A DNA stretch of 64,000 nt from Photobacterium pectinilyticum (GCF_024357955.1 NZ_JANEYT010000018.1:21753-85752), one strand, 5' to 3'. Counted from the first letter of the stretch, positions 24,506 to 32,445 are shown. A program made the numbers and translations. The notes: generated from the sequence alone by a model not told the origin.

Positions 24506-24831
24506 TGATGGCAGCCCATGCAACAACAAAGATAGTGCAAGTTGAATATAACGGAATTGGCGACGAAGTAGTGGCAGTCATTACCTATAACAACTCAGGT
24601 TGGCTCATGGTTAACAGTTTCGCAGGAATTGAAGAAGATCAACTCGGTACACCAGTTGAAGCGGCCTTTGATAATTTTAAAGCGGCATTAATTGATCAGT
24701 ATGGGCAACCAGAGAAAGTAACAATTAGTTATGGCGATTTAAGGGCTATCGATCACAGTCTTTGTATGGAGGATGTTGATCCGAACCTTATGCTTCAGGC
24801 ATTTCTTACTGCTTTTAGTAAGCGGCACTGA
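24502..24831 (+). CDS. Hypothetical protein, 109 aa
   Basis: Started at ATG 24502 (MMMAAHATTKIVQVEYNGIG), overlapping the previous stop. A beta-rich first half (VQVEYNG, VVAVITYN, LMVNSF) and a helical second half. The stop TGA at 24829-24831 overlaps the ATG of the next, interrupted, gene (TGATG). Function unknown. Confidence 0.6.
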   Translation: MMMAAHATTKIVQVEYNGIGDEVVAVITYNNSGWLMVNSFAGIEEDQLGTPVEAAFDNFKAALIDQYGQPEKVTISYGDLRAIDHSLCMEDVDPNLMLQAFLTAFSKRH

Positions 24832-25211
24832 TGGTAATACGATGATATTACATTGGGAAAGCCGATCATATATCCCCTAAAAACTTCTTACGAAGGAATG
24901 CTAGAGCAAAGGTATTAAAAGATGAGAACGCTAATTTTAAACAGATCGAACAAACACGTTTCGGTGGTTCTAAAGCTGCCCTTGAATCGAAACATTCAAT
25001 ATTAACCGGCAAGTTAGAAAGTCTACACGGTGTATCGGTTAAATGTGATCCAATAGAAACATTGAGCTGGCATGATGGTGACATTAGTTTCCGTCAGACA
25101 TACTACGTCCAAAAATTAGGGCGAAAAACAACCTGGAAGGACGTGTATCGTATCGTCAATTCTGTCAAAGCAGCTCATTACAGTTTCATTGATCAAGTAC
25201 CAATAAATTAA
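24831..25211 (+). pseudogene. Gene interrupted by an in-frame UGA at codon 5
   Basis: From the ATG at 24831 (coupled to the previous stop) the frame reads M-V-I-R-stop (TGA 24843-24845) and then stays open for 121 codons to 25211, with protein-like text (YYIGKADHISPKNFLRRNAR ... TLSWHDGDISFRQTYYVQKL ... WKDVYRIVNSVKAAHYSFID). No alternative ATG, GTG or TTG occurs near the new 5' end. A single G-to-A change of a TGG Trp codon would explain the break. Its middle part resembles the gene at 27995 (both have IE-Q/K-T followed by an N/T-KL helix and a WHD motif), so it may be a diverged paralogue. Confidence 0.6.
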
Positions 25212-25237
25212 CTCTCGACTAGCGAAGGTGATTTGTC

Positions 25238-25525
25238 ATGTTTTTCCAAGAAACGTATACAACAGTTGTTATTTCAACAAGCCATATTAGCGAAGAAGAT
25301 TCAAAGCAGCTTGGCATTATTGCTGATGAAGAATGCTCATTGGTAGCAGGTCGAGATACAGGATTCTTCGTCAAACTATATCAAGAGCCGGAAGATAACT
25401 TTCGTGAAGTCTTTAGTGACAGTTTGAATGATCTGCTGACGGAAGCAGCAAGACAAGGTTTCCGTTGCATTGAGTTTGACCGCGATGCAGATAATTTAGC
25501 AGGCGCAAAAACTTTCCAATGGTGA
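25238..25525 (+). CDS. Hypothetical protein, 95 aa
   Basis: MFFQETYTTVVISTSHISEE, with GAAGGTG upstream. The TSHISEEDSKQLGI opening and terminal CIEFDRDAD are reminiscent of small plasmid and antirestriction-region proteins of the DUF5983 type, but the match is weak. It is acidic and soluble. It follows the interrupted gene by 26 bp and probably shares its transcript. Confidence 0.5.
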   Translation: MFFQETYTTVVISTSHISEEDSKQLGIIADEECSLVAGRDTGFFVKLYQEPEDNFREVFSDSLNDLLTEAARQGFRCIEFDRDADNLAGAKTFQW

Positions 25526-25597
25526 CTGATAAAAGGGGGTGATTCCATCCCCATTGTTTTTTATAGTGATATTGAGTTAAAAATAGGGAGAACAACC

Positions 25598-25771
25598 ATG
25601 CTTGATTGGCGTGAGCTTGTGTTAATTTGGTCTTATAAAAGCCGGTTAGGAACTGAAAGGACTGTACCTCGCTGGTTTAGGCGGCTGATGAGCAAGTCTC
25701 AGTTGCACCGTATTTGGCTTCGCGGGTACACCGGATCATTTTTGCTACCTGTCATGGAAAGGTGCAAATAG
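25598..25771 (+). CDS. Small basic hypothetical protein, 57 aa
   Basis: MLDWRELVLIWSYKSRLGTE; AGGGAG lies 8 bases before the ATG, a strong site. The protein is Arg/Trp-rich (RTVPRWFRRLMSKSQLHRIW). No family is recognised. It sits in the same orientation, 72 bp after the preceding gene. Confidence 0.5.
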   Translation: MLDWRELVLIWSYKSRLGTERTVPRWFRRLMSKSQLHRIWLRGYTGSFLLPVMERCK

Positions 25772-25913
25772 AGCAGCTTTCATGGATAAGTCGCTTTTAG
25801 CTGGTGGCTAATGCGATTAACTTTTCTAGATCACAACGCTGAAAAGCTGGTTTAACCGTTGTGTCGATCACCTTATTAAACCATTGATGGAGCAGCTATT
25901 GTTCCAGTGTTAC

Positions 25914-25948
25914 TAGATCAATTAGGTTTTGTTTTATAACGCTAAAAT
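25914..25948 (+). promoter_or_regulatory. Promoter of the sliding-clamp gene (shared class)
   Basis: TAGATCAATT 25914-25923, 19 bp, then TAAAAT 25943-25948, about 21 bp before the clamp start codon. Confidence 0.6.
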
Positions 25949-25969
25949 TTAATTATCCAATGTAATTCA

Positions 25970-27172
25970 ATGGTTTACGTTATGAAAGTGCGTTGTTCTG
26001 ATGCCTCAAAACTGGCTTACTGGCTGTCTCATGCAGCCAGTATTGCAAAAAAATCCACTAATCCTGCAACCGAGTTCATCGCAATTGGCGCAAACAACTC
26101 AGGCATGGCAGTGATTGGCCTTAATGATATTTCAAGCTATTACCGCTCTGTAGCGGCTGACCTTATTGAAGTAATGACCGATGGTTCTGTTGCGGTCAAG
26201 GCTGCCAAATTAATTGGCGCGGTCAAAACTTACGGTAAGCAAGCGGTGACTCTTGAAAAGAAGGATAACCATTTGTTGTTATCAAGTGGTCGAAGCCGCA
26301 TACGGTGTGATGTGATGGACACAGACGATTTTCCGATCCCCGATCAACCAACTGAGAAAACAATCCAACTGACGGTGAACCTCAACTCCTTTAAATATGG
26401 CTTGGTCAAGGTTCGTGGGTGTATGCCGCAGACTGACGATGTGCGTACAGCCCTCAATGGTATCCATTTAAAAATCGAGCGTGGTTTAATGTCATTTATT
26501 GCTACAGATGGTCATAAAATATCGTGTATTAAGTTGCCTATTGATCCTGAGTTGAATCCCCACCTAAAAGCGGAGACACAAATTGCGATTACTATCCCTA
26601 AAAAAATCGTTAATGAGAGCTTGTGTAATTTGCAATCTGAGTCGGAAGAAATTGTCCTATCCATTTGTGATACCAGCCTTGCGGTGACAACAGGCAGTCT
26701 GAGGCTTACAGCCAAGCTCATAGACGATAATTATCCTGAGTTGTCCGGTGTAATGCCGAAAACATCACTCGGTAGCCTCATTGTCCATAAAAAGAGTTTT
26801 GGTCAATTGTTAGATCGGGTATCAGTCTCAATGAGTGATGTACGAGTACCAAGGCTCGGCCTTGATATAAATCCATCTGGCTTAATTACCTTTGAGGGTG
26901 GGGTCGGGACAGACATTGTTGTAACTGACGAGTATACCGCAGCGGTTGCCCAGCCAATTGTCATTGAGAACTTAGCAGACAAACTCCAAACCGCTTTTAA
27001 CTATGGCTATCTGAAAACAGTTGTCTCGATGATAGATACCGATCAGGTTTTGCTCTCATTCGGCAAAACGGTAGTCAATAACAAAGAAATTAATCAGATC
27101 AGTGTGGTGGTATCGCCTGTGAGTGATGGATTGAATTACTACCAATTTAGCCTTGTTATACCAATGCGTTAG
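25970..27172 (+). CDS. dnaN: Plasmid-encoded DNA polymerase III beta sliding clamp homologue
   Basis: A 400-aa protein (396 aa if started at 25982). Three-domain clamp landmarks are visible: MDTDDFPIPD at the end of domain 1, DDVRTALNGIHLKIE then FIATDGHKIS in domain 2, KLIDDNYPELSGVMP, and a C-terminal YYQFSLVIPMR resembling the MPMR end of chromosomal DnaN. It is about 30 residues longer than the usual 366. It is preceded by a promoter of the cassette class but no strong ribosome site. A plasmid clamp could load a dedicated polymerase, or act in replication of this element; which one is not shown. Confidence 0.85.
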   Translation: MVYVMKVRCSDASKLAYWLSHAASIAKKSTNPATEFIAIGANNSGMAVIGLNDISSYYRSVAADLIEVMTDGSVAVKAAKLIGAVKTYGKQAVTLEKKDNHLLLSSGRSRIRCDVMDTDDFPIPDQPTEKTIQLTVNLNSFKYGLVKVRGCMPQTDDVRTALNGIHLKIERGLMSFIATDGHKISCIKLPIDPELNPHLKAETQIAITIPKKIVNESLCNLQSESEEIVLSICDTSLAVTTGSLRLTAKLIDDNYPELSGVMPKTSLGSLIVHKKSFGQLLDRVSVSMSDVRVPRLGLDINPSGLITFEGGVGTDIVVTDEYTAAVAQPIVIENLADKLQTAFNYGYLKTVVSMIDTDQVLLSFGKTVVNNKEINQISVVVSPVSDGLNYYQFSLVIPMR

Positions 27173-27301
27173 TCTAATTACAGCAACATCATTTAACAAA
27201 GGATGATATTGACACAATATACTACGTTAGATAATTTAAACTAATAAATTCAGCGCCTTGCAGGTCAAATAATGACCTGCTGAATACTATGAGTAGACGG
27301 A
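27173..27301 (+). promoter_or_regulatory. Upstream region of the DksA-like gene with hairpin
   Basis: TTGACA at 27209-27214 and an AT-rich TTAGATAAT block (27227-27235) form a poor sigma-70 promoter. GCAGGTCA 27260-27267 pairs with TGACCTGC 27273-27280 (5-nt loop), lying between promoter and start codon at 27302, where it could be an operator or a leader hairpin. Confidence 0.4.
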
Positions 27302-27646
27302 ATGACTCACGATCAACTATCAAAAAATCTTTATATCCTGCAAAACAATATTAATACTGAGCTACAAGCCAAAAAGTTCGACATTGCAAAACACCGAGAA
27401 GAGAACGGCAGCGGTGGCGATGAAGTGGATGTAGCGAATAGCATTAACGACCTCAACCGTATTATTAGTGACGCAAATAAGCTAAAGGTTAAGCAACGCC
27501 AGATTCAGGCTGCGATTGGGAGAGCAGAGCATGGCGAATATGGACTGTGCATAGAATGTGGCGAGCAAATACCTGCTGGAAGGCTACTCTCTTTACCTCT
27601 AGCACTTCGCTGTGTTGATTGTGAAAGCCTACAACCATACCGATAA
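27302..27646 (+). CDS. DksA/TraR-family zinc-finger protein
   Basis: A 114-aa protein. The N-terminal two thirds are helical and form the coiled-coil arm (NDLNRIISDANKLKVKQRQI), and residues about 80-107 form the four-cysteine zinc finger (YGLCIECGEQIPAGRLL ... RCVDCES). The length lies between TraR (about 73) and DksA (151). Such proteins bind the secondary channel of RNA polymerase and mimic ppGpp effects; plasmid-borne versions reprogram host transcription. Presence next to the shared promoter class is suggestive. Confidence 0.85.
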   Translation: MTHDQLSKNLYILQNNINTELQAKKFDIAKHREENGSGGDEVDVANSINDLNRIISDANKLKVKQRQIQAAIGRAEHGEYGLCIECGEQIPAGRLLSLPLALRCVDCESLQPYR

Positions 27647-27994
27647 GCTCATTAATTTTTAAGATCGAGTTGTGGTAGGCCACCAGCCAAACCTCTAAGA
27701 AGCAGCTTTCATTGATCTGCGCTTCCAAAGTTTTTGGCGATCTCAAGTTCTGTCACGGCTGACGAGATCAACGTTCGAGGTGTGGCTGATTATTGTGATC
27801 AGGCAGAGCAACAAAGTTCGTAAGATCAGTCTTAGTTAAATGACACAACCATTTTTTACTGCACTTTTTGTTTGGCACAGTTTTAAGCTGTAGTTTTTGT
27901 TTTTTTAAGCAGCACTTTTTGTTTGGCACAGTTTTAAGCTGTAGTTTTTGTTTTTTTAAGAAGCACTTTTTGTTTTCAGAAAAGGATGGGATTT
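27647..27994. repeat. Gene-free stretch with 51-bp tandem repeats
   Basis: Units start at 27861, 27912 and 27963 (third truncated), period 51 bp. Each begins GCACTTTTTGTTT, contains the small inverted repeat CAGTTTTAAGCTG and ends in a T-run. Being hairpin-plus-T-run units, they may act as serial terminators. The rest of the 348 bp (27647-27860) shows nothing. Confidence 0.7.
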
Positions 27995-28252
27995 ATGGAA
28001 TGCTCCAAATATGTAACTGCTGCAAATGTATCATGCGCTACTCGCCATACTGACAACCGTAGAAATCGGCTCATAGAGATTGAAAAAACTCAACTTAATG
28101 CTGAGTACGGTGGTGAGCAAATTGCTCGTAATAAGATCAGGGAGAAATTGAATCAGCTTGGCTTTAACAGCCATTTTTCAGTAATCGAATGGCATGACAG
28201 TGAGAGATTAGTTTCACAACAACCGGGAGCTACTTACCTAGGCAGAAAGTAG
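27995..28252 (+). CDS. Hypothetical protein, 85 aa
   Basis: Started at 27995 (MECSKYVTAANVSCATRHTD), with AAGG about nine bases upstream. It is basic and helical, with RRNRLIEIEKTQLNAEYGG and a SVIEWHDSERLVSQ end. The central helix and WHDS segment resemble those of the interrupted gene at 24831. No known family is recognised. Confidence 0.5.
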   Translation: MECSKYVTAANVSCATRHTDNRRNRLIEIEKTQLNAEYGGEQIARNKIREKLNQLGFNSHFSVIEWHDSERLVSQQPGATYLGRK

Positions 28253-28363
28253 TACCAGATAGATCCTTTAGTTCCTCATTAAGATGTGGCCAAGCGATGA
28301 GTGGAGTTGTCGATTGCATCATGCAAAAATTTCGACATCGTTAGATTAGATGTGCTGAAAAAA

Positions 28364-28395
28364 GCACGGTTAGTATGACAGATAACTAACCGTGC
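28364..28395 (-). terminator. Terminator of the parB gene
   Basis: An 11-bp perfect inverted repeat, GCACGGTTAGT 28364-28374 and ACTAACCGTGC 28385-28395, followed on the minus strand by six T (complement of A 28358-28363). It ends the minus-strand parB transcript. Confidence 0.8.
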
Positions 28396-28411
28396 AAGAG
28401 GCTGGTGATGA

Positions 28412-30106
28412 TTAATGGATTACTGTAGTGGATTCAAGTTCAGAACCCCCTTTTTTGCCTAATTGAGCAGTTTTTGTTTCTACTTTCTTTTTCTTTGGCA
28501 AATGTGGTAACCCAATGACATTACCGGAGTCGTTGCTGCTGTCTGGTGACGGGCTATCCGCTACAAGTTTGCTCAGGAATTTCGCTGCTATTAGTTTTTG
28601 CTCTTCACTCAGTTGCTGGCTAATTGACTCAATATCAACATCAATATCTTCATTGCCTTCAATGACTAAAGATTCACAAAGGCTATTGATGATTGATTTT
28701 TGCGTGTTGGTCACGTTTTGGAACGACACATTAAAACCATTGTCGTTAACGCTAACTGAGTAAGATGCAGCCGTTGAATTATGATCTAAATTAGTGTCTA
28801 TTTCTGTTACATTACTTTCTCTTTGGCCGGAAGTAAGGCTTTCAATAACTTCATTTGAAATTTGAACGAGCTTTTCAATGATAGCTCCATTGATGGATTG
28901 AATAGGCACACTTACTTCATCAAGATCACTCAATTGCTCTTGATAAGCATCGAGTTTTCTCTTCTTCAGATCAAGGACCGCTTGTTTCTTATCGAGTTTA
29001 GCCTCGATCTTCTCACGTTCTTCTAATTCAACATCTAAAACTTTTGTTAGAGATGTAATCTTATCTATCGCCTTTTTATTTAGGCGCTCAGGAGCGACAG
29101 GTATTTTAGTGCCACGTGGATATAGTGATTCAGGTACTTGTTCTACCGGTACTTTGTAACTCTCATCTTCACTTAAACGTTGTTTATTATGTTTTACTAA
29201 ATCCTCTAACTCTCTGATGAATGTGTGATTGTTAGAGATTACGTTATCAGCTTCTGAGAGTCTTAGATTCAGCTTATCAACTGTTTCGCGTAACTCTTTG
29301 AGAGGAAGTGCCAGTTTTTTTGATAGCTCAAGTGTCTTCTTTCTTTTCTTATGTTGAGATTTATTTTTATCGGTATAAAGCTCATGAGAAATAATGTCAG
29401 GGTCAACTTCGTCAAGAAAACGTTTCTTAAAAGCAATTCTTGCTGAGAGATCACCGGTGGCATCGAGCTTTCTGTAGATGTTGATCAGCTTCGCTAAGTT
29501 TGGTCTACCTAATGTAGTCGGGTCGGTAAAACAGATGTAGATTTCTTCAGGAAGCTTGGAGGCCAATACACCGACACGTACTACCGTATCAGAGATACCT
29601 TCAATCTTAGAGATTGCTACATAAGAATTGAATTGTTGACTGTCTATCCACTTAGCCCAAACCTCACCACGTTCAAGTAAGCTCAACTCTTTTGTCTTGC
29701 TTAGTGAGTTTGCAAAAACTTTAAGTTGTTCTTCAGGCGGTTTCTTGTTGGCGCGGAAGATGGTGTAGGGAAGGTTGTTCCTCAATGCGACTTGTAAACG
29801 ACGAGAGCCATCAACAACGATAGTTTCGCCCGTGTTTTTATCGAGGTAACCCCAAGCTGGCATGATTTGGCCATGGGTTTTGATATCTTCTTCTATATCC
29901 GCGACTGCTAGTGTACTCGCGACATAGGTTTGATTTCGAGGATTGAGATCAGAGACATCAATAGCATTACCGAGCTGGTCAGGTTCGAGCGTGATCAAGT
30001 CGAACCAATACGGTTTGCCGTTTAGCGGCAGCTTGATAGTGGATTTTTCCTTCCCACTACTAACTGTGCTATTGCCGGTATGGTCATTAGCAGTTGATTC
30101 CGTCAT
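28412..30106 (-). CDS. ParB-family protein of the PRTRC type
   Basis: A 564-aa protein. ParB-type landmarks lie at residues about 50-180: VSDLNPRN, an IEEDIKTHGQIMPAWG segment, VVDGSRRLQVALRNNL (the GxRRxxA nucleotide/DNA motif), and a helix-turn-helix-like SKIEGISDTVVRVGVLASKL. The rest is a long coiled coil (about 250-410) and an acidic C-terminal part. The length matches PRTRC ParB proteins (about 550-600 aa) rather than plasmid ParBs. It is encoded opposite to the rest of the cassette. No ParA ATPase is adjacent, so DNA segregation by a classical ParAB pair is not evident from this window. Confidence 0.75.
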   Translation of the reverse strand: MTESTANDHTGNSTVSSGKEKSTIKLPLNGKPYWFDLITLEPDQLGNAIDVSDLNPRNQTYVASTLAVADIEEDIKTHGQIMPAWGYLDKNTGETIVVDGSRRLQVALRNNLPYTIFRANKKPPEEQLKVFANSLSKTKELSLLERGEVWAKWIDSQQFNSYVAISKIEGISDTVVRVGVLASKLPEEIYICFTDPTTLGRPNLAKLINIYRKLDATGDLSARIAFKKRFLDEVDPDIISHELYTDKNKSQHKKRKKTLELSKKLALPLKELRETVDKLNLRLSEADNVISNNHTFIRELEDLVKHNKQRLSEDESYKVPVEQVPESLYPRGTKIPVAPERLNKKAIDKITSLTKVLDVELEEREKIEAKLDKKQAVLDLKKRKLDAYQEQLSDLDEVSVPIQSINGAIIEKLVQISNEVIESLTSGQRESNVTEIDTNLDHNSTAASYSVSVNDNGFNVSFQNVTNTQKSIINSLCESLVIEGNEDIDVDIESISQQLSEEQKLIAAKFLSKLVADSPSPDSSNDSGNVIGLPHLPKKKKVETKTAQLGKKGGSELESTTVIH

Positions 30107-30493
30107 AATTTCACCGAGTCGATTCTAAAATTTTATAACTTATGAAGTTATCCAACCACCGTTTTGATTTAATAATATATACGGATGGTTGATTTACGTT
30201 AGTTATACACTAAAACATACGTAGGATAAAGTTTAAAGTCAGTACGGTGTTACAAATGTTAATGCTCTGACACACATACAAAATTTAAAATTGTACATGC
30301 AGGGCATAAACATATTTACTGACTATATATTCCGCAACTGTTGCATGTGTAACATAAATGTTTGCAAGAGGCGTGCAAGACGCTTCACCATAGTGTGATC
30401 CTAAGTCCATGAATTTTCTCAATCACTTAAATGTAGCTGGGTTTTGCAGTATTATTGACTATTATCTAAATAATCATGCTCTTATGAGGCTGC
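30107..30493. other. Intergenic region upstream of parB
   Basis: About 390 bp, AT-rich, between divergent genes. An imperfect inverted repeat flanks the region at CAACCACCG (about 30154) and CGGATGGTTG (about 30182), a possible ParB operator. Nothing else is recognised. Confidence 0.4.
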
Positions 30494-30925
30494 ATGGAAA
30501 GCTATACATATTTTGGTCAGATAGTGATCATCGGTTATTTATCCTTCTTTTACTGTGCATACGTGCGTCAGAAAAGATTAAATATCTTTTTGGATATAAT
30601 CAAAGGCCTTGCTGGTTATAAATTACACGCACTTGGAAGGGACGCGTTTGTTGACTTACAGACAAAGCAATTAATTTACTTTAGAAAATTGCGTTACCAT
30701 AAAGTTTCTCTCACCAAGGTTAAAGTAGCTTCAACGCGATTAGAATACTCAGTCTTTGCTCTTCGCCCGATCAGGAAATTTACCTTTGAGTTTATAGACC
30801 AATCGCAACTAAATTTATCGTACTACGGAAAAAACGTTATTCTTTCTGAACAACTGTATTCTGTATTGGGAGAAAAGCTGTCAGGTACAATGTTCTCTAA
30901 TCCTGCTTTACGTCTAAAATCCTAG
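30494..30925 (+). CDS. Membrane-anchored hypothetical protein, 143 aa
   Basis: MESYTYFGQIVIIGYLSFFY: one N-terminal membrane segment (about 8-24), then a basic soluble domain (LRYHKVSLTKVKVASTRLEY) with beta character. GAGGC lies close upstream. No family is recognised. It stands alone in the gap upstream of the parB gene, on the other strand. Confidence 0.5.
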   Translation: MESYTYFGQIVIIGYLSFFYCAYVRQKRLNIFLDIIKGLAGYKLHALGRDAFVDLQTKQLIYFRKLRYHKVSLTKVKVASTRLEYSVFALRPIRKFTFEFIDQSQLNLSYYGKNVILSEQLYSVLGEKLSGTMFSNPALRLKS

Positions 30926-31012
30926 ACACTTCAAGATAAACAATGCTTGTTACTAATAAATTAATAAATTATTAATTCAAGGGTTCTGACTTGTAATTTC
31001 TAATTTATTCTG

Positions 31013-31047
31013 TAGACCAATTGAGATTGAAATTTAATTAATACTAT
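31013..31047 (+). promoter_or_regulatory. Promoter of the GHKL remnant (shared class)
   Basis: TAGACCAATT 31013-31022 (one mismatch to the box), 19 bp, then TACTAT 31042-31047. Confidence 0.5.
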
Positions 31048-31076
31048 GGAGCTACTTTTACAGCGGAGTAGCTAAA

Positions 31077-31520
31077 ATGTTCACCGGCCAACAATCAACT
31101 AACCATGAAATTATCAACCAAGAACAACAACCTTTTCAAGGGGGTGAAAGCCTGATCTATCAGGCTATTTATGCCCAAGCAGGCTCTCTATCGAAAACGG
31201 TCGCAGAGACAGTCATGAATGCCTTTGATAGCAACTCCTCAGAGATTCACATCACGTTTGAACTAGATAGTCAATTCCGCATTTCTGATAATGGAACAGG
31301 TTTTGGTCAAGGACTTAGTAAGCCCGAGCGCAAGCAGTTCATCCTTGAAAAATATTGAGAATTAGGCTTTGATCACAGCCAGCATCAACGAAAAATTGGA
31401 ACGTTCGGAATCGGTCGAAGTCAGCTGTGGAGTTTTGCGAGTTATGAAAATGAGGACACCAATCATAAGACCAGTTTTCTTTCGAATTATTCCAGATGTT
31501 GTATAGTTGCTGATTTATAA
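31077..31520 (+). pseudogene. GHKL (HSP90-like) ATPase fragment interrupted by UGA
   Basis: The frame from ATG 31077 stops at TGA 31356-31358 (codon 94) and then stays open to TAA 31518-31520. The N-box [14 protein letters not shown] and DNGTGF loop precede the stop, and the second glycine motif GTFGIGRSQLW follows it, so the domain is cut in half. A TGG Trp at the TGA would restore it. After the glycine motif only about 30 residues remain, so the C-terminal part is lost as well. Typical members of this class are several hundred residues long. GCGGAG lies upstream of the start. Confidence 0.7.
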
Positions 31521-31560
31521 CAAGTTATAAACCAAAGAGACAATCTACAGTGGAGGTAAC

Positions 31561-31857
31561 ATGTCAACCTTTTCTCTCATAATCGGTTATCTAATTTTCA
31601 GCGTATGCTTTCAGATTATTATGGAAAAAATATTTCCTTTTACTCGGCAAGATAGTCCTACAACAGTGCACAAACTGGCGTCGTCTATCTCTAAAACTGC
31701 AACGCCAGTTGGTCTATATTTTTTGATCATTGAGAAGACTGGTTTCATTAGCGAAGAAATAGTTCCCTTCGTGGCAGGTGCTTGGTACCTGCTGATTCTT
31801 GGAATACTGTCATACTTGTTAATGGCATATATTAGTAAGTCAATCAACGGTAAGTAA
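31561..31857 (+). CDS. Small membrane protein, 98 aa
   Basis: MSTFSLIIGYLIFSVCFQII, with GGAGG close upstream. Three hydrophobic helices (residues about 3-20, 45-60, 65-85). No family is recognised. It lies between two gene remnants, so it may be part of a decayed region, but its own frame and ribosome site are intact. Confidence 0.5.
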   Translation: MSTFSLIIGYLIFSVCFQIIMEKIFPFTRQDSPTTVHKLASSISKTATPVGLYFLIIEKTGFISEEIVPFVAGAWYLLILGILSYLLMAYISKSINGK

Positions 31858-31872
31858 GTCAGGCTGAGGAGG

Positions 31873-32190
31873 TTGGCGATAAGGAATATGGTAAAACAAA
31901 AGGCTGGTCTAAATTGGGAAATCCTGAATACAGCGCCAGCCATGACTCTTAATTTGCTGCGATACAAAGCGGAAGAAGCCAGTAGCGAATTTGTTGAAGT
32001 GCCAACAAAACAAATTAAGCCAAGTCAAACCTGTCCAGACTGCGGAGCTAAGAAGAAAAAATCCTTAGCTGAACGCTGGCACTCATGCAAATGCGGCTGT
32101 GAGAAGCCCCGTGATGTAGCCAGTGCGCAAGTTAATTTAAACTGGGCGTTAGGTGTTCAGGCTGGGAACCAGCCTAAAAAGGCAGCTTAG
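31873..32190 (+). pseudogene. C-terminal fragment of IS200/IS605 TnpB
   Basis: A 105-aa frame matching only the last part of TnpB: RYKAEEASSEFVEVPT, the zinc ribbon CPDCGAKKKKS ... CKCGCEKPRD, and the final RDVASAQVNLN containing the third RuvC aspartate. The N-terminal RuvC and bridge parts are missing, so it cannot act as a nuclease. Downstream, GGCTGGGAACCAGCC (about 32159) and further hairpins resemble the right end of such elements (or the overlapping guide RNA). It is a decayed insertion. Confidence 0.75.
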
Positions 32191-32445
32191 GCTTTTTTTT
32201 GAAACTCCTTCAAAACGCGCAGCGTTTCGTTGGGAGTTGTTCATATAGCAATCACGGCGTAAACCCTAGCCAGAACAAGGGCAGTGAGTAGTCACCTGAT
32301 TTATTTCTCTCAGGAAGCACACTTCGGCATCTGGATTTCACAGCATGTTCGAAATGAGGAAAACAGCTCAAAAATGGCATGTTAAGTGCCTTAATGGGGC
32401 GAAAAAAAGCTCATCACCTGATATCTGGAGGTGATGAGCTTTGTT
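32191..32445. other. Right-end remnant of an IS605-like element plus spacer
   Basis: About 255 bp downstream of the TnpB fragment, with a GAAACTCC (about 32202) and GGGAGTT (about 32231) inverted pair that may be the right-end hairpin. No gene is seen. Confidence 0.4.
32408..32440. terminator. Terminator of the HD-GYP gene
   Basis: AGCTCATCACCT 32408-32419 pairs perfectly with AGGTGATGAGCT 32429-32440. Seven A precede it, giving a T-run on the minus strand, and TTGTTTTATT follows on the plus strand, so it can stop both directions. Confidence 0.85.

Noticed and set aside
27861..27976. Possible CRISPR array.
   Set aside because: The units are contiguous identical repeats with no variable spacers, and no cas genes are nearby.
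27868..28053. A plus-strand frame across the 51-bp repeats.
   Set aside because: Repetitive translation of the repeat units, without a ribosome site.
30409..30621. A 70-aa frame overlapping the start of the 143-aa membrane gene.
   Set aside because: Out of frame with the better-supported gene at 30494 and lacking a ribosome site.
2487..32299. The 12-bp word GTGACTACTCAC at about 2487 and its complement at about 32287.
   Set aside because: Too short to be significant in 64 kb and without extended similarity.
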